Source of the DNA: Pseudomonadota bacterium
GTDB lineage: Bacteria > Pseudomonadota > Gammaproteobacteria > Xanthomonadales > Rhodanobacteraceae
Assembly: GCA_018241165.1 (NCBI GenBank)
Contig: JAFEEK010000057.1
Span: forward strand, 1-5,846
Direction of reading: 5' to 3'
DNA length: 5,846 nt
This document shows, piece after piece, positions 1-5,846 of this stretch (positions are counted from its first letter, which is position 1; the number at the start of each line of letters is the position of its first letter). The notes below the pieces were generated by a model. It was not told the DNA's origin. It ran no database searches and saw only the letters and a program-made list of their open reading frames with translations. The translations under genes were made by a program, and so were the position numbers.

Positions 1-320
1 AGAAAGCCGAAGCCGCGGAAGCTGCCGCTCCAGCGACCGCTCCGGCGGCTGCGCCCGCACCGGCGGCATCTCCGGTGGCCGCACCCTCTCCGTCGCCAAA
101 GGCCGCTGCGTCCAAGCGCACGCCGCCGACACCGGCTTCGCAGATCGCGCAGAAACCCGGTGGCGGACCAGGTCTGGTGTGGGTCAATGCCGGCTCCAAG
201 GTCTACCACTGCCAGGGCGACGAGTGGTACGGCAAGACCAAAGAAGGCTCGTACATGAGCGAAGCGGCGGCCAAGGCGGCCGGCAATCACGCTTCGCATG
301 GCAAGGAATGCAGCAAGTAA
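1..320 (+). CDS. C-terminal part of a hypothetical Ala/Pro-rich protein with a Cys-containing end module (5' partial)
   Basis: The reading frame is open from base 3 to the TAA at 318-320, giving 105 visible residues; the true start lies upstream of the window. The first half is a low-complexity Ala/Pro/Ser/Lys stretch, typical of a flexible linker after a signal peptide, membrane segment or other domain. The second half, from about base 159, is a compact module: [10 protein letters not shown], then [16 protein letters not shown], and a His-rich end HASHGKEC. Its two cysteines (in YHC and KEC) could form a disulfide if the protein is exported. I recall similar C-terminal modules in uncharacterised Xanthomonadales proteins, but I do not know their function. 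A GTG at 75 could start an 81-residue product, but the frame and its composition continue unbroken upstream of it and no ribosome binding site precedes it, so a partial gene is more likely. An intrinsic terminator follows 24 bases after the stop. Confidence 0.75.
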   Translation, partial: KAEAAEAAAPATAPAAAPAPAASPVAAPSPSPKAAASKRTPPTPASQIAQKPGGGPGLVWVNAGSKVYHCQGDEWYGKTKEGSYMSEAAAKAAGNHASHGKECSK

Positions 321-343
321 GCGAAAACCTCTTGGCAGTGAAC

Positions 344-377
344 AAAACGCCCGGCACCCGCCGGGCGTTTTCGTCTT
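344..377 (+). terminator. Rho-independent terminator after the first gene
   Basis: The arms 344-355 (AAAACGCCCGGC) and 360-371 (GCCGGGCGTTTT) are perfectly complementary over 12 bp, with a four-base ACCC loop. The 3' arm ends in four T and runs into TCGTCTTG, a short interrupted U tract. The position 24 bases after the stop codon fits termination of the left-edge gene. The A-start/T-end arms are symmetric, but nothing on the minus strand here needs it. Confidence 0.88.
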
Positions 378-404
378 GCGCCAGTGCAGCTGCGCCGCTA
401 GAAT
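376..404 (+). promoter_or_regulatory. Probable sigma-70 promoter of the tRNA-Pro gene
   Basis: The -10 candidate TAGAAT at 399-404 matches TATAAT in five of six positions. Exactly 17 bases upstream, TTGCGC at 376-381 serves as a weak -35 (the TTG is conserved). Transcription would begin near base 411, giving a leader of about 19 bases before the mature tRNA 5' end at 430. The segment between the -10 and the predicted start is GCGCGG(C). Such a GC-rich discriminator is typical of stable-RNA promoters under stringent (ppGpp) control; that regulation is inferred, not shown. The promoter begins directly after the upstream terminator, which supports tRNA-Pro as a separate transcription unit. Confidence 0.6.
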
Positions 405-429
405 GCGCGGCTCGTTTTGCTTTCCGTGT

Positions 430-506
<77 letters not shown>

Positions 507-519
507 ATGATTGAACAAG

Positions 520-544
520 AAACCGGCCGCGCGCCGGTTTTTTT
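520..544 (+). terminator. Rho-independent terminator after tRNA-Pro
   Basis: The arms 520-527 (AAACCGGC) and 533-540 (GCCGGTTT) form a perfect 8 bp stem with a CGCGC loop, followed by an uninterrupted run of seven T (538-544). It lies 14 bases after the tRNA CCA end and 29 bases before the hisS start codon. It should end the tRNA transcript; any readthrough would enter hisS directly. Confidence 0.9.
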
Positions 545-573
545 GCTTTGGCAGACAGGTTTGCGAGGATTTC

Positions 574-1950
574 ATGGCGTTGACCCAAGCCCGCACCATG
601 CCCGGCACTCTGGAGTTGCTGCCGCCGGACCAGATCGCGTTCCAGCGCATGCTGGACACAGTCCGGCGTAATTTCGAGAGCTTCGGTTTCCTGCCGGTGG
701 AAACGCCGGTGATGGAATTCACCGACGTGCTGCTGACCAAGCAGGGCGGCGAAACCGAGCGCCAGGTCTATTTCGTGCAATCCACCGGCGCGTTGGAAAA
801 ACCCGCCGAAGGCCTGCCCGAGCTGGCGCTGCGATTCGACCTGACCGTGCCGCTGGCGCGTTACGTCGCCGAACACGAACACGATCTGAATTTCCCGTTC
901 CGGCGCTACCAGATCCAGCGCGTGTATCGCGGCGAACGCGCCCAGCGCGGGCGCTTCCGCGAGTTCTACCAGTGCGACATCGACGTGATCGGCAAGGATC
1001 AACTTTCGATCCGCTACGACGCCGAGATTCCGGCGGTGATTTACAGTGTGTTCCGCGATCTCGCCATTGGTCCGTTCACGATCTGGCTCAACAACCGCAA
1101 GTTGATGCGCGGGTTTTTCGAATCCGTCGGCATCGCCGATCCCGAACGCCAGGCGCATGCACTGCGCGAAGTCGACAAGCTCGACAAGCGCGGTGCGGAA
1201 TACGTTCGCGACACGTTGGCGGGCGAAGGCTTCGGCCTTTCCGCGGACGCGGCGAGTAGAATCCTCGACTTCGTGCAGATCCGCTCGCACGGCCACGCCG
1301 ATGCGCTGGCAAGACTCGACGCACTCGGCGTGGGCAATGCCACGCTGGCCGAAGGCGTCGCCGAGTTGAAGCAGACGCTGGAGTTGGTTCGTGCGTTCGG
1401 CGTGCCGGAAACGCACTACGCGATCAACCTGTCGATCGCACGCGGCCTCGACTATTACACCGGTACGGTCTACGAAACCACGCTCAACGAACATCCGCAG
1501 ATCGGCTCGATCTGCTCGGGCGGGCGTTACGACAATCTTGCGTCGAATTACACCAAGTCCAAATTGCCGGGCGTCGGCATTTCCATCGGCGCTACGCGCC
1601 TGTTCTGGCAGTTGCGCGAAGCAAAACTGCTCGGTGGCGCGGCAAGTACCGTGCAGGTCCTGGTGGCGCAGATGGACGAAACCTTGCTGCCGGCGTGCCT
1701 GGAAATCGCGGCGCAGTTGCGCGGTGCCGGCATCGCCACCGAAGTCGTGATGGAATCCGGCAAGCTCGGCAAGCAGTTCAAGTACGCCGACCGTGCCGGC
1801 ATCCGTTTCGTCGCCGTGCTTGGTCCGGACGAAATCGCCAAGGGCACGGTCACGGTGAAGGACATGCGCAAGCAGGATCAGGTCGAAATATCGCAAGCGG
1901 AACTCGCCGGCGCCTTGCGAGCGCAACTCACGCAGGAGACGCCGGCATGA
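574..1950 (+). CDS. hisS: Histidyl-tRNA synthetase (HisRS)
   Basis: A 458-residue class II aminoacyl-tRNA synthetase that attaches histidine to tRNA-His in the cytoplasm at the cost of ATP. The catalytic core covers about residues 8-345. It begins with [11 protein letters not shown], carries motif 2 around R119 ([20 protein letters not shown]), the histidine-specific loop ARGLDYYTG (289-297), the [11 protein letters not shown] segment (312-322) and motif 3 [13 protein letters not shown] (333-345). The anticodon-binding domain follows from about 360 to the end. Length and order match bacterial HisRS, and the wording closely resembles Xanthomonas HisS from memory. The ATG at 574 was chosen because GAGGA (565-569) lies just upstream; an upstream TTG at 511 would translate through the tRNA terminator and is implausible, while ATG 598 would give 450 residues. 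I see no convincing promoter between the terminator and the start. The stop overlaps the next gene's start (ATGA). Confidence 0.98.
   Translation: MALTQARTMPGTLELLPPDQIAFQRMLDTVRRNFESFGFLPVETPVMEFTDVLLTKQGGETERQVYFVQSTGALEKPAEGLPELALRFDLTVPLARYVAEHEHDLNFPFRRYQIQRVYRGERAQRGRFREFYQCDIDVIGKDQLSIRYDAEIPAVIYSVFRDLAIGPFTIWLNNRKLMRGFFESVGIADPERQAHALREVDKLDKRGAEYVRDTLAGEGFGLSADAASRILDFVQIRSHGHADALARLDALGVGNATLAEGVAELKQTLELVRAFGVPETHYAINLSIARGLDYYTGTVYETTLNEHPQIGSICSGGRYDNLASNYTKSKLPGVGISIGATRLFWQLREAKLLGGAASTVQVLVAQMDETLLPACLEIAAQLRGAGIATEVVMESGKLGKQFKYADRAGIRFVAVLGPDEIAKGTVTVKDMRKQDQVEISQAELAGALRAQLTQETPA
1934..1938 (+). promoter_or_regulatory. Shine-Dalgarno site for the ammonia-lyase gene, inside the end of hisS
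   Basis: AGGAG sits eight bases before the ATG at 1947, a near-ideal spacing, within the last codons of hisS. It fixes the lyase start at 1947 although the frame is open further upstream. Together with the ATGA overlap it means the lyase can be translated both by fresh initiation and by ribosomes finishing hisS. Confidence 0.75.
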
Positions 1951-3833
1951 GCGCCGAAACCCGACACGTCGTTTTGCTCGATGGCTCGCGCCTGACGCGC
2001 CCGCAGGTTGCGCAAATCGCGCGCGGCGACGCGATCGTCGGGCTGGATCCGGCCCGGCTTGCGCAGGTACAGCGCACGGCGGATTTTCTTGCCGAACAGG
2101 TCAAGCGCGGCGAGCCGATCTATGGCGTGACCACGGGCTTCGGCAGCAACGCCGACAAGCTGCTTGGCGCGCATCGAGTGCGTGGCGAAGGGCAGGGCAA
2201 TGACCGCACGCTGATGGAGGAATTGCAGCACAACCTCGTGGTCACGCATGCGGTGTGCGTGGGCAAACCGATGTCGGCGGAAGTCGTGCGCGCAATGCTG
2301 GCGATTCGCGTCAACACGTTGATGCGGGGACACTCCGGAATCCGCGCAAGCACCTTGCAGGCGCTCGCCGAATTGCTCAATCGCGGCGTAGTGCCGGTGA
2401 TTCCCGAAAAAGGTTCGGTCGGCGCGAGCGGGGACCTGGCGCCGCTGTCGCATCTGGCCATCGTGCTGTTGGGCGAGGGTGAGGCGTTCTTCAATGGCGA
2501 GCGCATGTCGGGTGCCGAGGCGCTCAAACGTGCCGGATTGACGCCGGTAAAGCTGTCGTTCAAGGAAGGTCTCGCGCTCAACAACGGCACGACGCAGATG
2601 CTGGCGATGGGCGTGCTGGCGCTGGATCGCCTGGAAAAACTGCTGGCAACCGCCGATCTTTCCGCAGCGATGACGCTGGATGCGTTCGCAGGGCGTACAT
2701 CCGCATTCAAACCGGAAGTGCATGCGCTGCGCCCGCATCCAGGTCAGGTCGAAACTGCCGCGAACCTGCGCCGCCTGCTCGAAAATTCCACGCTCGCGGA
2801 CATTGCGTATCACCTCGTGCCGAAATTCCGTACCTGGCTCGCCGATTCGTGGAGCGACGCGCAAGATCGACAGCATCGCTTCGACATCGGTTGGGACTGG
2901 GTGCCGCCCTCGCAACGCGAAGGCAAGCAGGCGTTCTACGCGCGATTCCTGCCGTTCAAGGGCGGCAAGAAGCACCAGCCGCAGGATGCGTATTGCCTGC
3001 GCTGCATCCCGCAGGTGCACGGCGCGGTGCGCGATGCGCTGGCGCAGGCGCAACGCGTGATCGACATCGAATTGAATGCCGTTACCGACAATCCGCTGAT
3101 TTTCCCCGATGCGAAAGATGCCAAGGTCATCGAGGATCAGGTGATCTCGGCCGGGCACTTCCACGGCATGCCGCTGGCACTGGCGATGAGCTACGTCAAG
3201 GCCGCGATTCCGGTGCTGGCCTCGATCAGCGAGCGGCGCCTGAACAAGCTGGTCGATCCGGCCAACAACGATGGACTGCCGGCGTTCTTGATCGGCAACG
3301 AAGATGCGACCGATTCGGGCTTCATGATCGTGCAGTACACGGCCGCGGCGCTGGTCAACGACCTCGCCACGCGCGCGCACCCGGCCAGCGTGTATTCGAT
3401 TCCGACCAGCGCGAATGCCGAAGACCACGTCTCGATGGGCGCGAACGAAGCGCGTCATGTGCTCGACATGCTCGACGATCTCGGTCATGTGCTGGCGCTG
3501 GAGTTGTACACCGCCGCGCAGGCGCTGGAATACCGGCAGGACATGCTCAACGCCGCACGCACGCTTGCGGCGCGCGGCGACTGGCAGGCGCTGGCGCGCA
3601 AGATTTCCGGAGCGCCAGCGAAAGAACATGCCGATCACGAGCAGTTCAAGCGCGAAGTGCAGGGCCTGATGACGGCCTTGCGCGATGGCGGCGAATTCCG
3701 CGCCGGCAAGGAAGTACGCGACGCATTCGCCGAAATCCGCAAACGGATCGACTTCATGCCACGCGACCGCGCCATGGATGCCGACGTGCAGGCGATGTGC
3801 AAAATGGTGATGGAAAACGCGCTTACGCAATGA
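1947..3833 (+). CDS. hutH: Histidine/aromatic amino acid ammonia-lyase of the MIO family, enlarged
   Basis: A 628-residue member of the HAL/PAL/TAL family, which removes ammonia from an amino acid (histidine to urocanate in HutH) using an MIO cofactor formed from Ala-Ser-Gly; here that is A160-S161-G162 in [16 protein letters not shown]. Other visible active-site equivalents are Y59 (IYGVTTGFG), N213 (ALNNGT), Q346/Y349/R352 (QDAYCLRC), F386 (TDNPLIF) and E492 (AEDHVSMG). H101 in VVTHAV aligns by eye with the HAL-type histidine, and E492 with the HAL glutamate; PAL and TAL usually have Gln in the latter place, so histidine is the favoured substrate. Usual family length is about 510. The excess lies mainly at about 282-344 (four Trp) and 538-588. 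The common HAL motif NQED is NAED here (A491). No other hut gene is adjacent, so a different aromatic substrate remains possible. The gene overlaps hisS by ATGA and has its own AGGAG. Confidence 0.9.
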   Translation: MSAETRHVVLLDGSRLTRPQVAQIARGDAIVGLDPARLAQVQRTADFLAEQVKRGEPIYGVTTGFGSNADKLLGAHRVRGEGQGNDRTLMEELQHNLVVTHAVCVGKPMSAEVVRAMLAIRVNTLMRGHSGIRASTLQALAELLNRGVVPVIPEKGSVGASGDLAPLSHLAIVLLGEGEAFFNGERMSGAEALKRAGLTPVKLSFKEGLALNNGTTQMLAMGVLALDRLEKLLATADLSAAMTLDAFAGRTSAFKPEVHALRPHPGQVETAANLRRLLENSTLADIAYHLVPKFRTWLADSWSDAQDRQHRFDIGWDWVPPSQREGKQAFYARFLPFKGGKKHQPQDAYCLRCIPQVHGAVRDALAQAQRVIDIELNAVTDNPLIFPDAKDAKVIEDQVISAGHFHGMPLALAMSYVKAAIPVLASISERRLNKLVDPANNDGLPAFLIGNEDATDSGFMIVQYTAAALVNDLATRAHPASVYSIPTSANAEDHVSMGANEARHVLDMLDDLGHVLALELYTAAQALEYRQDMLNAARTLAARGDWQALARKISGAPAKEHADHEQFKREVQGLMTALRDGGEFRAGKEVRDAFAEIRKRIDFMPRDRAMDADVQAMCKMVMENALTQ

Positions 3834-4720
3834 TGGCTTGGCGCACGCTTTGTGGCGCGCCACCGCGCATCATCGCGCACCGCGGCGCGAGCGGCCATCG
3901 GCCGGAACATTCGGTGCAGGCCTATGCGCTGGCGTTTGCGCAAGGTGCCGACGTCGTCGAGCCGGATGTGCTGCCCAGCCGCGACGGCGTGTTGTTCGTG
4001 CGCCATGATATCGACCTGGGGCCCACAACGGACATTGCGCGGCGTGCGGAATTCGCCACGCGCGCGCGCCGCATCGACGGCAAGCCGCAATGGTGGATCG
4101 GCGATTTCGCGGCGGCGGAATTGGATGCCCTTCGTTGCGTGCAGCACAATCCGTTGCGCAGTCGCGAATACGACGGACAGTCCGCCATCCTGCGCTTGTC
4201 GCATCTGCTGGAAATGGCGCGCGCTGCCGGGTGCATCGTCGACGTCGAACTCAAGGACCCGGATTATTTTCGCACTCTCGGGTTCGATCCCGCGCGCCTG
4301 CTCGAATCTGAGCTGCGCATTGCGGGAATGATTGGTGCGGATGCGCCCGTATGGCTGGAATGTTTCGATCATGCAGTACTTCGCGAATTGCACGCGCGTT
4401 GCGGCAATCGCTGTTTCGCTTTGATCGAATCCATGCCGGATGCGAATGCGCTGCGCGAACTGGCGATGTGGGCGCGTGGCGTTGCGCCGCCGAAGAATCT
4501 GCTGTGGAACGCCGCGGGCATCGATTCGGGACTGGTCGCCGCTACGCAAGCAGCGGGTTTGGAAGCTCATGCGTGGACCTTCCGCGATGATGGCGACGGC
4601 ACCCCGTTCGCGTCGCCGGGCGCCGAACTCGATGCAGCGTTTGCGCTTGGCGTGGATGCGCTCTTCTGCGATTTTCCGGAAACGGCGCTGGCGCGGCGTG
4701 CCGGGTTCGAAAACCAGTAG
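3830..4720 (+). CDS. Glycerophosphodiester phosphodiesterase (GDPD family, GlpQ-like)
   Basis: A 296-residue TIM-barrel hydrolase expected to split glycerophosphodiesters, the deacylated phospholipid head groups, into sn-glycerol 3-phosphate and an alcohol. The N-terminal signature is complete: IIAHRGASGHRPEHS with catalytic H17 and R18, GADVVEPD with metal ligands E44 and D46, and VRHD with H59. VDVELK supplies E140, and the barrel closes with WLECFD (175-180) and GVDALFCDFPETAL. PEHS, TTDI and WWIGDF resemble the GlpQ subgroup rather than short UgpQ-like forms. Unlike periplasmic GlpQ, no signal peptide is visible: only about 13 residues ([13 protein letters not shown]) precede the first barrel strand, so it is probably cytoplasmic. 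ATG 3830 overlaps the lyase stop as ATGA; ATG 3833 is an equally close alternative (TGATG). There is no good Shine-Dalgarno, only GGAAAA about 14 bases upstream, so translation probably depends on coupling. Its TAG stop is part of the repeat that follows. Confidence 0.92.
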   Translation: MMAWRTLCGAPPRIIAHRGASGHRPEHSVQAYALAFAQGADVVEPDVLPSRDGVLFVRHDIDLGPTTDIARRAEFATRARRIDGKPQWWIGDFAAAELDALRCVQHNPLRSREYDGQSAILRLSHLLEMARAAGCIVDVELKDPDYFRTLGFDPARLLESELRIAGMIGADAPVWLECFDHAVLRELHARCGNRCFALIESMPDANALRELAMWARGVAPPKNLLWNAAGIDSGLVAATQAAGLEAHAWTFRDDGDGTPFASPGAELDAAFALGVDALFCDFPETALARRAGFENQ

Positions 4721-4798
4721 GGCGGGAGCAGCGTAGCGAATCCCGCCTTGGGCGGCGTACAGGCGGGATTCGCCGCTTCGCGTCTACTCCCGCCCTAC
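4717..4798. repeat. Pair of inverted GTAG-type REP units (BIME-like) between convergent genes
   Basis: Two related palindromic units face each other. Each reads GTAG, then GGCGGGA, a short variable centre, then TCCCGCC: unit one on plus at 4717-4747, unit two on minus at 4798-4762. The whole block can also fold as one long hairpin: outer arms 4717-4728 and 4787-4798 (12 bp perfect) and inner arms 4736-4748 and 4761-4773 (13 bp perfect), loop 4749-4760. A GTAG tetranucleotide heading a short palindrome is the known hallmark of REPs mobilised by RAYT (REP-associated tyrosine) transposases. The block includes the phosphodiesterase stop codon and ends 12 bases before the C13 protease stop, so it may also act as a bidirectional transcription or RNA-stability barrier. 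It has no U tract, so it is not a canonical terminator. No RAYT gene is in the window. Confidence 0.85.
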
Positions 4799-4810
4799 AT
4801 GGACATTGCG

Positions 4811-5830
4811 TTAGCGCGAAACGGTAAGCGCGTCGCTGGTCGGCCTGGTCGCGATGAACGGCACCGGCGGGCCGAGTTGGATACCGGCGCGCCAGAGTTT
4901 CAGTTGCGCTTCGATGCGCGGCGTAGTGACCAGTTGCGGTTGCGAATGGTCTTCGTGGTCGCGGGTTTCCCATTGATTGACGAGTTTGCTCGCTTCGGCG
5001 AACGCGCCTATGAACGTGTCGTTGTGATTCAGGCCATCGACGAAAAACGCACGCCCGAAATCGGTGATGTCCGAATCCGAACCGCAGCCAAACGATGAAC
5101 GATCCGCGCGCGCGGCGGTGACGATCATCGTCGAGTCGTCCTTCAACGCATCGATGAAGCCGCCCGAATAGCAGGCCGAAATCACGATCGCCTTGTAGCG
5201 AATTTTCGCCTTGGCGAAGATGTCGGCAAGGTCCTCCGGCGCGATCTGGTCCAGCGGCAGCGGATCCATGTTGACGTACAGCAGGTGATCTTCGGTACCG
5301 TGACTGGTCAGCAGCAGGAACAGGATATCGTTGTCGCGATCCATCTTTTCCGCGACCGCGTCGATCGCGGTTTCCAGGTTCGTCAACGACGCCAGCGGAT
5401 AGCGCGACAAGGTGGCGGGGTTGTTGACCAGCAGCAGTTCGTGCCCCGCGGCACCGAAGCGTTTGCCAAGCAAGGTATTCGCATACTCGGCTTCGTTGAG
5501 AAACACGTCTTCCTCGGCGTCGCCGGCGAAACCGATGAAATACAGGTTCGGCTTGCCAACAATGCGGGGCACAAGGCGCGCAATTGCGTCGCGCAACATC
5601 CGCGGCTGTGCGTAGACGACTTGTTCGGGCGTGTCGGCATCGTCCGGCCAGTTGTCGCCGCCGGCATCATCTGCGTCGTCCGCGGAGTCGGGCGCCAACG
5701 CGATCTGCGCAGGGGTTGCGACGACCGCGTGCGCTTGTGGCTGGAGCGTGCGATGCCGCATCACCAGCGCGGCAGTCAGCGCGCCGGCGGCGAAAGTCAG
5801 GAAGAAGACGGCGGCAAGAACGCGACGCAT
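4811..5830 (-). CDS. C13 family (legumain-like) cysteine peptidase with N-terminal membrane anchor
   Basis: A 339-residue protein. Residues 1-3 are MRR and 4-23 are a hydrophobic helix followed by MRHR, reading as a signal anchor (or an uncleaved signal) that would put the rest in the periplasm. Residues 48-68 form an acidic Asp-rich linker. The peptidase domain runs from about 95 to 290: LYFIGFAGDAEEDVF (96-110), the catalytic-His motif TSHG (H177), the catalytic-Cys motif ISACYSGG (C220), and TAARADRSSFGC (238-249). The His/Cys dyad, each after a hydrophobic strand, is the clan CD arrangement shared by legumain, GPI8 and caspases; bacterial C13 proteins of this form are known from proteobacteria but their substrates are mostly unknown. 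The TAA is at 4813-4811. An in-frame TGA at 5836-5834 lies only one codon before the ATG, so no longer start exists. The 16 bases visible upstream hold no clear ribosome binding site. Confidence 0.9.
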   Translation of the reverse strand: MRRVLAAVFFLTFAAGALTAALVMRHRTLQPQAHAVVATPAQIALAPDSADDADDAGGDNWPDDADTPEQVVYAQPRMLRDAIARLVPRIVGKPNLYFIGFAGDAEEDVFLNEAEYANTLLGKRFGAAGHELLLVNNPATLSRYPLASLTNLETAIDAVAEKMDRDNDILFLLLTSHGTEDHLLYVNMDPLPLDQIAPEDLADIFAKAKIRYKAIVISACYSGGFIDALKDDSTMIVTAARADRSSFGCGSDSDITDFGRAFFVDGLNHNDTFIGAFAEASKLVNQWETRDHEDHSQPQLVTTPRIEAQLKLWRAGIQLGPPVPFIATRPTSDALTVSR

Positions 5831-5846
5831 GCGTCAGGCCAACGCA

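Noticed and set aside
543..571. A possible hisS promoter, TTGCTT with AGGATT 17 bases downstream.
   Set aside because: The -10 match is poor and overlaps the ribosome binding site, and the -35 lies within the terminator T tract; not supportable as a promoter.
511..573. A longer hisS starting at TTG 511.
   Set aside because: The extra codons are the tRNA terminator hairpin and its T run; GAGGA ahead of ATG 574 gives a normal HisRS N terminus.
2849..3829. The upstream open extension of the phosphodiesterase frame inside the lyase gene.
   Set aside because: It is a shadow of the lyase frame; the GDPD domain begins immediately after ATG 3830 and the extension has Arg/Ala-rich low-information sequence.
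1878..3863. A 661-codon open frame on the minus strand opposite the ammonia-lyase.
   Set aside because: The plus strand carries all MIO-family motifs in frame. The antisense product is Arg/His/Gln-rich without domains, as expected from complementing GC-rich codons.
4748..5098. A 116-codon plus-strand frame starting in the REP block.
   Set aside because: It is antisense to the C13 protease, begins within the repeat, and shows no motif or ribosome binding site.
5831..5846. A possible end of another minus-strand gene (GCG TTG GCC TGA) just upstream of the C13 protease.
   Set aside because: Only 13 bases through the TGA are visible, too few to tell a coding end from chance; the TGA is used only to bound the protease start.

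Overview
The window reads as an ordinary chromosomal segment of a GC-rich gammaproteobacterium. The order Xanthomonadales/Lysobacterales (a Xanthomonas, Rhodanobacter or Dokdonella relative) is my best inference. It rests on the wording of the histidyl-tRNA synthetase, on the small Cys-containing module of the first protein, and on a GTAG-headed REP-type repeat whose core resembles repeats I remember from this order. No mobile element, phage gene, CRISPR array or obvious novel multi-gene system is visible.

Layout, left to right. (1) The C-terminal part of a protein whose start lies outside the window: an Ala/Pro linker, then a compact Cys/Trp/Tyr module, closed by a strong intrinsic terminator. 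(2) A tRNA-Pro(CGG) gene with its own recognisable promoter (GC-rich discriminator) and its own intrinsic terminator. (3) A tight three-gene block on the plus strand: hisS, a histidine/aromatic amino acid ammonia-lyase of the MIO family (hutH-like, unusually long), and a GlpQ-type glycerophosphodiester phosphodiesterase. Both junctions are four-base ATGA overlaps, so the block is probably one translationally coupled operon. (4) A short convergent spacer made almost entirely of two inverted REP units. (5) On the minus strand, a membrane-anchored legumain-like C13 cysteine protease running to the right edge.

How the genes relate: HisRS charges tRNA with histidine, and the next gene, if it is a true histidine ammonia-lyase, deaminates the same amino acid to urocanate. 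No other hut genes are visible here. The phosphodiesterase has no evident metabolic link to the first two. The C13 protease is transcribed towards this block and is presumably independent.

The most noteworthy points are the two large insertions and an active-site-adjacent Gln-to-Ala change in the lyase, the coupling of that lyase to hisS, the REP pair that incorporates the phosphodiesterase stop codon, and the apparently exported C13 protease.
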